Both the position numbers and the translations under genes were made by a program. Shown here piece after piece: positions 53,269 through 64,000 of a stretch of DNA of 64,000 bases (its first letter is position 1; every line of letters starts with the position of its first letter). This stretch comes from Gymnogyps californianus (lineage: Eukaryota > Chordata > Aves > Accipitriformes > Cathartidae). A model generated the notes under the pieces. The model made no database searches and had not been told where the DNA came from. It saw only the letters and a list, made by a program, of their open reading frames with translations. The stretch spans positions 7,246,503-7,310,502 of the forward strand of contig NC_059473.1 in NCBI RefSeq assembly GCF_018139145.2. Direction: 5' to 3'.

Positions 53269-53275
53269 GTTTAAC
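53269..53275 (-). promoter_or_regulatory. Degraded LTR polyadenylation signal
   Basis: On the minus strand the sequence reads TGTTAAA. As I recall the family, related copies carry ATTAAA here, the common variant polyadenylation signal, followed by CTGTCTTTATC. This copy departs from the hexamer at one base, so 3' processing may be weakened. Confidence 0.35.
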
Positions 53276-53454
53276 AGGTAAAGCAAAAGCTGCACGTGCA
53301 AGCAAAGCAAAAGAGGAATTCATTCACCATTTCCCATCAGCAGGCAGGTGTTCAGCCATCTCCAGGACAGCAGGGCTCCATCAAGCGTAACGGTTACTTG
53401 GGAAGACAAATGCCATCACTTCAAACGTCCCCCCTTTCCTTCTTCTTCCCCCAG

Positions 53455-53461
53455 CTTTATA
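53455..53461 (-). promoter_or_regulatory. TATA box of the LTR promoter
   Basis: Minus-strand TATAAAG, immediately preceded by CAGCA and followed by CTGGGGGAAGAAG. It lies near the middle of the LTR, which would place U3 on the high-coordinate side and a transcription start about 25-30 bases downstream, near 53425-53430. The box is intact; activity is not known. Confidence 0.6.
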
Positions 53462-54581
53462 TGCTGAGCATAACATCATATGGTATGGAATATCCCTTTG
53501 GTCAGTTGGGGTCAGCTGTCCCAGCTGTGTCCCGTCCCAACTTCTTGTGCACCCCCAGCCTACTCGCTGGTGGGGTGGCGTGAGAAGCAGAAAAGGCCTT
53601 GGCTCTGTGTAAGCACTGCTCAGCAATAACGAAAACATCCCTGTAGTACCAACACTGTTTCCAGCACAAATCCAAAACATAGCCCCATGTTAGCTACTAT
53701 GAAGAAAATTATCCCAGCCAAAACCAGCACAAGGGATACTCAAAGAGCTGGGATATCTCATGCACGTGCATGAAAAAAAAAATTGCCTGTCTCTTTGTTA
53801 GCCCCAAAGGAAAAGATGGGGTTAAGACAAAGACGGCAGATCAGGTAACCCATATGCCTCTTTCCAGTCTAGAGGATGGGGCAGTCTACAGTTCCTCCAG
53901 GAGCACCATGTCCTGCACAGCTCAGTTTAAAAGACCATTGCAAATGCAGCAGAGACATTGAGAAACAGGCGGGTGCTTGGAGCCAAACCTGCAGCCCAAC
54001 AGTCTGGGTCTGAATCACTGCACGGTGCTTGTGCTCATACGCCATCATTGGTGATGAAGGTTCAGAGGCTGGATAACCTCCTCTGTAAATGCCATCCACT
54101 TCTGGCCTCACAATCTGCTATGATCAGAGGGACTCTTGTGCATCCTCCCTGGCTCTGGAAGAAAAATGGTATAAGTAGGAAAGGTGGAGCCAATACACAC
54201 TCAGCATCGTGAAAGCTCTCGTTGTACAATGCTTGTAGGTCACTTATTTTTATTTTTTCCAAAAATAAGGTGGTGACTTAAAGCTTTGTTCTAAAACAGA
54301 CGCTATTACAGTAAATTGTCTTGGTTTTTTTTGAAGAAGCCCAGTTGCTGTAACCAAGCTGATGTTTATTTGCACTGATGGAAGAGCACAGAGCAGCAGA
54401 TAGGGCGCAGTCCCATCAATGCACATGTGTGGTTATGGTACAGCTCTGCATTTGAACGTAAAGAAACTCCTGCCAGATAATAGAAGTACCAGGGAAACCC
54501 ACTGCTTATGTATCATGTCATGAGTTACCTTGGTAAGCAGAACAGCATGGCATGGTTAGGTAAGGAAGTCTGAAAAACCCT

Positions 54582-54597
54582 GAGAGAGAGAGAGAGG
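54582..54597. repeat. (GA)n microsatellite
   Basis: About eight GA units. Confidence 0.85.
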
Positions 54598-55849
54598 TAA
54601 GAATGGCAGCTCCCAGCCCCTGCAGGGAATGAAGTCTCTGTTAAGGACCCTGAGGGTTGCCTTCTCCTCTGTGGAGACTCAGCACTGCACCGAGGCACTT
54701 TCCAGGTGACTAATGTAGGAAGGAGCTAATGCAGAAAAAAGAATTCAGGTGGGGGAAGGAGCCCTCAGGTGAAGGGAACGGCCAGAGGGAAGTGACTGGC
54801 AGATGATGGCATAAATAGGGCACAGGGCAAGGGAGTAGGAGGGTAGGAAAGTCAACAGGACTTTCTAAAGTTCATCCTTCTCCTGTCTACACCCACCACC
54901 AAGATCTCCTCTTTGTTGCAGGTATGTTAGCTTGGTGCTTGTAAGCAGGACAGCCGTGCCTAGCTGGCGTGTCTTGGGGACATAGTTGTGCTGTTTCAAG
55001 TTTCTTGGCAGGGTCTGAAGTTGGCGTTTGCACACCTCCTGCAGACTGAGCCCATGAGCTTTCCTGCCAACAAAACTTGTCCAATGGATTGCATCAAGAT
55101 TGGGTGTATCAATCTGATAAGACTGATTTATAGGGTTTTTTCTCTTTTTCATTCTTGGCCTCAATAGAGATTAACTTTTTGATGTATCTGTTTGGCGTTG
55201 ATATTGTTGAAAGTGGTGTACCTGAGCATAGCTTAAAATTAGCCGTAACACTTTTGCTTTCTTTGTCTCATGTTCTTGTTGGCCTAACAGCGTTAAAAGC
55301 CATAGTAGGAATCAAGCACAGCACAGGGCCTGAACCTCCAAGGGTGGGAACAGATATCAGCTCGTCAACTTAATGGCCTGAGCAGTTCCCCCTAATTACT
55401 CTCTGGTTTGCACAGCAGAGATGCATAGATGTTATTTACCTCTGCTGATGACACACAAGAGGGAACTAGCTCCTGCTCCCCCTTTAATAGCTGTGATGCT
55501 TCTGCACAGGTAACAAGAGTAACCAGCAGTAAAATTGCCTCCTTGCCAGTAAGGTCAGTAGCTGCAGCTCCAACTTCATGGGGGAAAACGTGCAGGAAAA
55601 TGCCACTTTTGTGCAGTCACTCTTCACTCTCGAAGTAGCATTGAACTGCCTGCACAGGGTCTCTGCCAGGTGAGGAGGGAGAGAGTCTTTCTTATGACAA
55701 GAAAAATTTACTCTGATCCTTTCACCATGTACTTAAGTAGCACCAGGGTTGAACTGGGGAGAAAGCACAATGATAATCAGAATGACCTGATGTGAAATAA
55801 TCTCCTCTGCTTTACTTTATGTTTTTTGTTAGCATTCAGATAAGATTTT

Positions 55850-56040
55850 AATTAAGGTTTTCATTTGTTATCTATTGATCTTTGATATTTACCTATGGTC
55901 TCTTTTTTTTTGATTAATTTGATCTTGCTAGATAGGAATTAAATACACAATTAGTTTTAGGTTAGCTGAAACTGAATAGTTCAGTTAATGAATGATTCGC
56001 TGACAATACTAATTGCTCGGTTTGCTGATAGACTCCAGGA
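55850..56040. promoter_or_regulatory. Candidate AT-rich regulatory block with TCF/LEF-like cores
   Basis: TTTTAATTAAGG, ATTGATCTTTGATATTTACC, TTTGATTAATTTGATC and CTAATTGC lie within 190 bases. CTTTGAT (55880-55886) fits the TCF/LEF core and TAAT/ATTA cores are frequent. The motifs are seen; regulatory function is inferred. Confidence 0.2.
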
Positions 56041-56705
56041 ACCACTGCAAGGCAAACTGATATTTATAACAGGTGTCTGAAGCTGGCAGATGTTTAGGGA
56101 GAAGAAGCAGATAAGCAGGATTAGGGAATTTCAGAAAAAGTTAACCTTTTTCTTTTCTGGGCCATGCAGGCCTTGCCTGCGGCGTCATTGCTAGAAAAAT
56201 GAGGCATTGTAAGATTTATTGGCTCAGTGCAGCGTTTATTTAGTGACAGTCACAAAAGGTAATTGTGCGAGCATGTGCAGCCTGGAGTGTTTAATTGCCT
56301 CTGTGCCAGGGCTCCCGTGCATATATGGGGAAGTACTTCCCCAGATGTATTAAGTAGTGTCTTTCCCAATATATAAAACACCGAGAACATAGCGTTAGCA
56401 AGCCTGCAGCATTGCTGCGGCAAAACGATTGTGTGTGCGAGGGAAGCGGTGCAAGGGGAAGGGGCAGCGGAGCCCCGGTTGGTGCTCACTTTATCCCTAC
56501 ACAAAACATCTCCTGGGAGCATCGTTTCTGGTGACTCCATCCTGTGGAGCAACAGCCCTCAGCAGCAAAACAAGCACCTACGTGCCTGCCAAGAGGTGCA
56601 AGTCAGCCAGGACGGGGAAGAAAAGGGGGTGGGGTGGATGTGTGTGTGTGAGAAGAGGACAAAAGTTTCAGTTATTTCAATCCCAGGCGATTTCCCTTTT
56701 TTAAA

Positions 56706-56722
56706 AAAATAAATAAATAAAT
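56706..56722. repeat. (AAAT)n microsatellite
   Basis: About four AAAT units following a short A run. Confidence 0.85.
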
Positions 56723-58679
56723 CACAACTTCACATTTATTCTCTTCTTCCTGCCTGTTTTCCCTAGAGAGAGTTATCTTTTCTTTCCCAGTTTTCCTCCT
56801 TCATAAGCACACTTTTTTTCTTTTTGGCACCAAGAGAAGAGGAAGAAAAGAAAGTACGTAGGAGGAAATGAAGGAGAAAAGGATAAGCACAACCTGAAAA
56901 AGCATTTAATTTCTTTATCGCTACCTAAAAGCAGGAAATGGTTTTAAAATAACTTTTATAATATAGAGGTCATTCAAAGTAATTTTTCAAAAAATGCCTA
57001 CCAGCTCAAGCAATTGCTTCTGTGTCTGTCATACAAGTGAATAACGATGAGATGGTAAAAACTGGCTGCTGTCACAATTTTTAAAAAAAAAAAAGTGATT
57101 TTCAGTCACATCACTTTTTGCTTTTGTATAGCTTCTTGATTACACATCATGATGCTGAATACTAGCTTTATTGATGCCTTCTGCACTTTGGGTTTAGAAG
57201 TGTGTTACTAGATTAAACTGTTTGGCCCTGAACACAGAGCCAGGGAGCAGCAGGGGCTGCCTAACCCCACGAGGAAGCAGCACCTGTTGATGGAGGCAAG
57301 CCAAACCATCACCTGGAATCTTTGGCCAGCAAGGAAAAAGCAGAAAAAGGCTGGTTTTTGATGTGTTTTGGTTTGGGTTGGGGTTTTTTTTCTCCACAAG
57401 ACTGTGGAGAGGGTGGAGGAAGGGAGCAGGTTGGGATGCCAGGGCTGAGCTTGCTCTGCCACAGCCTGGCTGGGAGGGACAACTTAGGGTCATGCCCGAA
57501 GGAAAAGTGAAGCTCAGCTGGTGGGTTGTTAGCAGCCAGGAGGGCTTCTGAGGATAGTCGTCTCCAAACTCAGTTCAGGGTGGAAATGGGAAAGCACGGC
57601 ATACCAATAATCAGAAAGGATCTGGTTTAAGGGCTAAAATTAAAAGCTATGTATTGCTGTAAAATGCAGTCTCAATTTTCCTGTGACATGCAGGATTCAT
57701 TTCTGGGCCTTGCGGTTTATGAGATAATGGACTGTGTAACTTCCTCATCTCTGTGACTAACGGCTCCTTTTTGGCACACGTCCTGGAACTCAAAGCAGTG
57801 TAATTTTTATTTCTGGATATCACAACTAATTATACTATTACAACTAGCTGTAATATTACAACTAACATTATTCATCTTAGCCTTGGTCATCCTTTCCCTT
57901 TTGTAAATCCCGCTTCTTCTGCACAGATTAAATTCTGAGGCTATTAATACTTTGATTACGGTTTAGTCATATTAAATTATCCCTTGGTAGTAAGGCTGTC
58001 CTGTCAACCACTACGATACCTACAATTAATTGAGAAGATAACTGGTAGTTTGATGCGAAGGCTGTGCCTGAGTAGGATAGCAACCCCCAGGGAGCCTGGT
58101 GCAGGCTCAGGTGTACCCTTCCTCCTTCCTTGCAATGAGGCTGGAGACAGAACAGAGTTAGGCTATAAATGGGAGCAGGATTTACACCCGTAACAAGGTT
58201 GGGTGGCTGTATGCTGACACATAATTAGGTATTTAAGGCCTCTTGGGTGACACGGGAGGGAGAAATATCAGGAACAGGGAATCGAGTTACTATCAGATAT
58301 TCTGCTCAAAACTGGGTCCCCATCCCTGTGTGTTTGAGGGGCCTCAGGGAAACTTCACAGCTCCAGGGAACAAAAATCATCGTGTTCGAGTGCTTCAGCC
58401 CTGACGTATGATACCACTGCCCATCCATGCGTGTGGCCTTTCAGGCCGCTTTTTACCAGGGTGCTTAGGGGTCCCTGAGGGTTGTGTGCCACAGAGCCTC
58501 CTATTATCAGCAGAAGGGCTTTGGGGTAATTTCCAAATATGCATCACCCTTGTATTGAGCAGCTCCATGGATAATTGCCTTTTTGGCACCTGTTGCCCAT
58601 GGCTGGGAGATGCCATGGAAGGCCTGCTCGCCATAGGCACGGTGTGAACCGTGCCTGCGTTGTTTATTTCTCCCCCCAC

Positions 58680-59160
58680 TGCGAGAGACAATAAGCTACG
58701 ATTTTCTTTTCCATAATTATTGATACAGTGGCTGGTAAATGCTTCCTTGTCTTCTCACCAGTCTCAAAGGTTAGCTTGTTAATGAGGAGGTTTTCAGATA
58801 TTCACCACTGGTGTTCCCTTTGGGGGGAGCGGAGTGTCTTTTAATAGTTGTTTGATGCTGTTCACATGGGCAGGCAGCAAGATAACAAGGCAAATGATTG
58901 TCTGCTTCACTGATCAGAGTCTGTAATAATCGCTCACTTGGTGCTACACATTCAATTCCTGACAAACCAAAAGGCATTTGCCATTTTGGCTGATGCTATT
59001 TTTACCCCTGACACATACCAGTTGAGTATGGTTTTGTTGCATCTAAATGCAAATGATCTTTGATATGGTTTTTTTTCTCTTATATCTCCAGAGGTATACC
59101 TTTTGGAGTGCCAGCAGCAGGCAATATGATTTCGAAGCATTTGGGAATGCCAATTAAGGC
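58680..59160. promoter_or_regulatory. Candidate conserved noncoding regulatory block
   Basis: About 480 bases of complex sequence with TAATTATTGATAC, GGTTAGCTTGTTAATGAGG, ATTCACCACTGG, a perfect octamer ATGCAAAT (59047-59054) and CTTTGAT directly after it. The spacing of distinct transcription-factor cores without simple repeats resembles deeply conserved vertebrate elements. The motifs are seen; conservation is inferred. Confidence 0.22.
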
Positions 59161-60241
59161 TTATTTATATGGTGATTGAACTGCCTGAGAGCTCAGTGCC
59201 CACCAGAATGCACTGTGGCCTTAGACAAAGGGAATTTTCTTCCCTGCCTACATCATCTGATGATGGCTACTGTTCTCTGTAGTTAAACACACCTCAGTTC
59301 AATTTTTCTGCACCTGCAAAAAGTAGTGTGTCCATCCTTACATGGAGGCTGATGCATTTTCGTGTTGACTTTGCCTATACGAATTTATGTTATTGCACAT
59401 AGAATACAAAAAGAAATTGCAAGTATCTCCAAAAGAAGAAACATTATTTTGTTTTACTAATATCCAAATGTAATAGCATTAACTTAGGTTTCTGCTGATT
59501 TATTTGTTAGTTCCACTAGACCAAACTGGGCAAAATTGATTTGTGGTGTGGCGGTTTTTTTGTTTGGTGGTTGTTGGTTTTTTACTATTTGAGCATTGGT
59601 GGAACTTTATTTGACTGTAAAAAGGTAGGGCTTAGGAGCTATGTTTCCAACATTAAATATCCTGTATTTTGGATATAGGCTCTGCTGTTCAGCCCTGGCA
59701 TCTTCCAGCCCTCGAGCAAGGCAGGAACGCATTGCACATCTTTCCAAATTATGCAATCCTTGTAGGTGGCTGAAGGATGGGTTCTGCTGCTGATGTGTTG
59801 GGATCTTCCCGCTGCTCCCCTTCCTGTGTGGTGGGCCCGGAGCTCACAAACTCTGCTAATCAGCTTCTTCCCTCCTACTCTTATTCTTGTTAGTCGTTAC
59901 TGCTCACAGAAATATTCTCAAATTTGGGTTTAGCTGGATCCCGTTGCCCTCTCTTGTGTGGCAGTGAGCAGAGCAAGCCTTTGCTCTTGGAGGCTGGGAG
60001 AAACCGTTGGCCACAGTGTGCAAAACCAAGTGAGACTTCATCCTGAGGGATTCAGCCCGATGTATATGAAGCTGACACATTCTATAAATAAGCAGACTGC
60101 ATATGTTAGGGCACAAAAAGAGGAGGACAACATCAGAAGATATTTACCGCTTGCCTGAGGAGTAGTCAGTTTAGATGAAAGCTTTGTGGCCAGACTTTTC
60201 CAAAGAGTTCACTTGCATGATTGAGGTCAGCTCTCATTTAG

Positions 60242-60257
60242 CCGCTAAAATTAGCGG
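60242..60257. repeat. Perfect short inverted repeat
   Basis: CCGCTAA and TTAGCGG separated by AA. The 7-bp arms pair exactly. It may be a dimeric protein site or chance. Confidence 0.7.
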
Positions 60258-60476
60258 TAGGGCTTCTAGGCAAACTGACTGTTTCAGGTGCTAAACAGCT
60301 TTGACAGTCTGGCCATAAACGTCCCAGAAAGTGTTGCTGAGTGCTAAAAAAGACAATCTATTGCTTATGGAGTTTCTCCAACAGAAGTGAACCTCATCTG
60401 GAAACATGTCCCTCGCACTGCCTGCTAAGGTCTTGAAAATCTGCTTCTGCCTTGCACACAGGTAGTGCAAACTTGG

Positions 60477-60533
60477 AGATATATAGATAGACACATATAG
60501 ATAGATACAGATATATAATATACACAGACAGCT
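60477..60533. repeat. Imperfect GATA/TATA simple repeat
   Basis: Interrupted ATAGATAGA and ATATATA units, with ACACA ends. A decayed tetranucleotide microsatellite. Confidence 0.7.
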
Positions 60534-60715
60534 GTAGAGCTCCTCAGCTGAGTGGCTACTAGAGCTGTGGCTATTTGAGCTGCTGAGCGCTCAGGTGATG
60601 TAAGATTGAATGTAAGTAGTCGATGCTATGCACCAGTTCTCAGCCATAAAAGAAGCAAATGGGAGTATAGCACTGCATCCTCTGATTCTCCCCAGGAACG
60701 GCAAGGGTTTCATTT

Positions 60716-60813
60716 AAAAAAAAAAAAAAAAAAAAAAAAAACCAAACCAACAAACAACAACAAAAAAAATCCCCAAAACCCCATAAACCCAAACAAACAA
60801 ACAAAACCAAAAT
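60716..60813. repeat. Poly(A) run, A26, with A/C-rich tail
   Basis: Twenty-six A residues followed by about 70 bases that are almost only A and C, including CAAACAAACAAAC and CCCCAAAACCCC. No body of a retroelement is recognised upstream. The adjoining plus-strand frame encodes only a Lys/Asn/Pro run and is not a gene. Confidence 0.85.
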
Positions 60814-63800
60814 AGCAAACTTCTTTTTCTTCTCACTCCTTATTTTTGTTGTTGTTCTTTGTCTTCTGATTTTAGCTTTAGAAGCCTGAAGTTTTCCCTA
60901 CAATGAGTTGAGTGAGATGTATTTTTAGAAGACAGTAAGGGTCTCATGAGGCTAGAGCTAGATCTAATAAGGAAAAGACTAATTGGGGTAGGGCAAGAAC
61001 CAAATGATAATGTTTCACTTATTATGAAAATTTCCCATGAAGAGGAAACAGCTGGAATTAATATAAAGGTCTCACTTGCATTTTGATTTCTTGAAGTCAA
61101 ACAGAACGAGATGTTTGTTAAGAAATGAAAAATTAAAATACTATTTTTGAGTTTTTCATATAAAACACTTTAATCCTTTACATGAAATACCTGTAAAATA
61201 TTTTTCCCTATGTCCTGCAGAAAGTTGGTCCTTTAGAAAATACCTAAACCCTCTTTCTTTATCTCTGTTGGATACTTTAGGTTTAATGTAAAAATCACAA
61301 AATTTGGTAATACAAGGGACAGCGAATGAAACCAAAGACCTTCACTGACCCACCCAGCAGTGAAGGATGCCCAGCCACATGCTGCCTAGTTTGTTGTAAC
61401 TCATGCACAAGTATCCAGGACAGCACCGTGGATTTTTTTTTTTAATAAAATAATACTAAAAAAAAAAATACAAAACAACAAACTTCTACATGCTGAGTTC
61501 ACTATATGCACTAGTCTAACCCAAGTTTGCAAATGAGTGCTTTTTGTAGAGCATATTTTCCTATTTGAAGAACAGAGTCAAATGTGCCAAGCCAGGATAT
61601 GGGGTTTGATTCACCTGATAGCTCAATGTATTTATGCAAAATAGTACTAAATAAAGAGAGGCAGGCAGTTAATAGAGCTTTTTTGGGCTATAATAGGGAG
61701 AGCTGTAATTATTTTTTTTTTCCTGTATCAGTGTTCAATAGGAAGGGTGTTCATGCAAACATGATCCTTTAGTGTGCGCTCTTCCTTTTCTGGCTGGCGG
61801 GGGGAAGCAGTTCAATGGACATGGACCCCTGCTGATCCATCATACTCGTGTAGTTTGGGGATTTACAACAAAGGCTTTCTCAACTGCTGCCTCAAAATCA
61901 TGCCCTTATAGACGAGTGCTGCAAGCCTGGGACCTGATGGTCTGCAGGCTAATTCAAGGTTTTAGTGTTGTTTAGATGGGAAAGGGATCAAAACAACCAA
62001 AGGTGTACCTACTTGCCAGCTAATGTAGATAGCATGTAAATAAGCAGTACTTGAAGCAGGACTTTTGGCAGAAAGGCCCCTGGAAGGCTATTGACTGTAT
62101 CTGCAGGAGAATCTGCAGGTTCATTAATCACTTATGAAAAGGAGTTTTCTTTTTTTCATGAGCTAGAAGATATATTTATAATTAAGACATATGAAGAAAG
62201 GGTGGTTCTACAGCTTTCTTTATGATAGTAATGGAGTCAGAGCTTTATTTCAAGAGTATACCCACCATCCGTTGGGACCTGAAGCAGGCACTGAGTCATA
62301 AGGCCGTGGCCTTTGATCATCTGTCAAAATTAAACCTCGCTGAACATCTTCACTGGGTGAAATTCAGCCCTTGGATATACAGGTCGTTCTTATTAAAGAC
62401 ATGCGTCTGAGAGCTAAACGTAGTTGTAGGAGTCCTAGCCAAAAAAATCTGATCAGGGTACAAAAGCGAATTTTCACTATCGCAGTTATATGGAGGGAGT
62501 GGTATTGTAACAGTGAATGAAGTCCTGCAGAGCTCTGCTAAAAATGATCTTTATGGAAACTATTAAACTGGGTTTGGCCGCCTTGGGTTATTTTATTGTT
62601 ATTATATCTTTGTCAGCGATCACCCAGAACAAAGTTTTCAGACTTTCCAGGAAATTAACTGAAGATCAGTTACTGTGCTGTCTTCCAAATTTATGGCTCT
62701 GCACCTAACTACAGACCCAGACGTACAGTGATGAATAATCTCACGTGTCTTCCAGCCCATCAAATAGAAATCTGCTTCCTTGGGAGTAGGCAAAATGAAA
62801 TTGGTGCATTACAAACAAATTTATTAAAAGGTGCGTTCAATCTTTCATGAAACATGAGAAATCATCAATGCTTAGTAGAGAATGAGGTTGGGGGTTTTTC
62901 TGAGTATGAATGTATCTGAGAAACTCAATAAGAGGACCAGCATGGAGTAAGTTTACCTTCTGAATGTCAAAAGCAAAGGCCAAACCTGGAGCTGATTAAT
63001 GGCTGCATAATCTATCAGTTGAGAATCGAGGAGCTGTGGGTTGTAGCTAAATTATTTGTAAGGTAATTTGGCTTGACCTTAATGAGGGCTAAGGTCCCAC
63101 AGACCACGGAAAAGTCTATCAATCTCTCTGGCTCTGGAAGCACTTGGGGGTTTCTCTTATGGTATCACTGCAAATGCATTTGTTGTTTTTGAAATCTCAA
63201 GGCAGACAAGATTTTTTTTTTTAAACTCTTTTTAATAAATAAGACTATAATGGCAATGATGGAAAACATTCAACCTGGGATCTGATTTCTATTTCTATTT
63301 TTTGTGCTGGGGGATATCGTGTACCCCCAAAGCTTTCTCAAGAGCAGGCAGTGAAGTGTATGGTACTGAGGGGAGGTGAGCAGGGTGACTGTGGTAGTGT
63401 TGCTGGATGGAGTCCTCCAGCTGCTTGAGGTCATGGTCCAGGACATAGCTCACAGGTGACTCTAGTTATTCCTGCTGCTTTGGGCCTGCTATGCACTGAC
63501 AAACCCAGTTTAAGTGGCAAAATGGGTGCCAGGGTATGGTGGTGAATTCCCCAGGGGCAGACATAGAAAATCCTTTCATCCTCTTTAGTCTGCAATGCGA
63601 ATGACCCAGTTTCTCATTTTGCACACTTTTTGTTTAGCAAGTCCTTTTGTCTTGCGGCCTTTCTTGCTGCGGATAAGGGTAGGTGCTATGACGGAGTGAG
63701 AAAAAACTCCTGGTCGCCTTAGATAGAAGGTACCTGAGGAAGGTTACTCATCTGAAAGGTTTTGCTTGTACACAATTAAACCAAAACAGGGATGTTTTGC

Positions 63801-64000
63801 TAACTGGTGGCTACTGAACAGTAACAGCGCTTTCTGCGCGTTTCCAGCCTTCACCAATACAGCACTGTACTGGTCCTTCATCTGCCCAAACTCTTTAAAA
63901 TTTTATCAGTTGTGTCTGACCCTCCTGTCAGCGGTTGCCAAGTAGCTCATCTATCACATGCCTGTTTTGTACAGACGTGTACTGGAGATACAACAAAAGC
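60814..64000. other. Unique noncoding DNA, no gene recognised
   Basis: No supported gene. It contains an inverted T11/A11 pair at 61433-61468, a 12-bp perfect palindrome CAAATGCATTTG at 63171-63182, and short homopolymers near 61712-61721 and 63211-63222. The last 700 bases are slightly more GC-rich but show no CpG cluster or recognisable exon. Confidence 0.65.
61433..61468. repeat. T11/A11 inverted repeat
   Basis: T11 (61433-61443) and A11 (61458-61468) separated by 14 A/T-rich bases; in single-stranded form it could fold as a weak hairpin. Confidence 0.7.

Larger units (their letters stand above)
53142..53731 (-). mobile_element. Solo LTR of an avian ERVL-like endogenous retrovirus
   Basis: A 590-bp element bounded by TG...CA termini in both readings (plus strand begins TGTCATGGTTTAACCC and ends AACCAGCACA). 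I recognise it as an LTR family widespread in neoavian genomes, by its terminal motif, the GTGGGTTGAGATAAAGACAG block, and the CTTGTGCACCCCCAGCCTA block. In the minus reading there is a TATA box (TATAAAG) mid-element, which sets the sense strand. Flanks AGGGG (53137-53141) and AGGGA (53732-53736) look like a 5-bp target duplication with one mismatch, as expected for ERVL-class elements. No internal retroviral sequence or second LTR lies beside it, so it is a solo LTR left by recombination. The two frames inside it (53296-53583 plus, 53381-53680 minus) are not genes, although similar translations can appear as hypothetical proteins. Family membership is from memory; subfamily is not assigned. 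Confidence 0.88.
53732..60715. other. Unique noncoding DNA, no gene recognised
   Basis: Sequence right of the LTR. It contains (GA)n at 54582-54597, (AAAT)n at 56706-56722, two motif-dense AT-rich blocks, a 16-bp inverted repeat at 60242-60257, and an imperfect GATA/TATA repeat at about 60477-60533. Reading frames (up to 100 codons) overlap on both strands around 56250-56712 and 57194-57551. Confidence 0.65.

Noticed and set aside
53296..53583. 95-codon plus-strand frame
   Set aside because: It lies wholly inside the LTR on the antisense strand; similar translations recur wherever this LTR family occurs and do not indicate a gene.
60606..60815. Plus-strand frame with a long Lys/Asn/Pro C-terminus
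   Set aside because: The C-terminus is the translated A26 plus A/C-rich simple repeat.
63600..63760. Minus-strand frame with a Lys/Arg-rich stretch ending in a stop near 63590
   Set aside because: The basic stretch suggested a ribosomal-protein pseudogene, but extending the frame upstream gave no recognisable family and soon met a stop.

Overview
The window looks like a stretch of nuclear DNA from a bird, probably a neoavian. It is single-copy, moderately AT-rich vertebrate sequence with scattered homopolymer runs and short microsatellites, and no bacterial-type gene packing. The taxonomic clue is a well-preserved solo long terminal repeat (LTR) at 53142-53731. I recognise it as one of the ERVL-like LTR families that are abundant in neoavian genomes. 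Species and chromosome cannot be read from the sequence.

I find no protein-coding gene, tRNA, rRNA or CRISPR array that I can support, and no CpG island, so no obvious promoter. The open reading frames are short, are not recognisable as protein families, often overlap on both strands, and are about as long as chance allows in 64 kb. The longest are 179 codons (minus strand, in a pyrimidine-rich tract that has few stops) and 168 codons (minus strand, 20971-21477). The window is therefore best read as intergenic DNA (a gene desert) or the inside of a very large intron.

Layout: 1-20452 is unique noncoding sequence with small homopolymers, (AC)n and (GT)n, and a dense homeodomain-like motif cluster at 16241-16300. 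20453-20730 is an AT-rich, degenerate tandem repeat with a period near 39 bp. 20971-21477 holds the 168-codon reading frame. 22827-23135 is strongly purine-biased on the plus strand. 23136-53141 is unique sequence with a T22 run, a C23 run, an A33-(GA)n run and several AT-rich, motif-dense blocks that could be conserved regulatory elements. 53142-53731 is the solo LTR, minus-strand sense, with a TATA box. 53732-64000 is unique sequence with two more candidate regulatory blocks, an A26 plus A/C-rich tract, and small inverted repeats.

No genes work together here in any visible way. The most plausible function is cis-regulatory, but that is inference: conservation, which would be decisive, cannot be seen in one sequence. 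I did not find a previously undescribed system.
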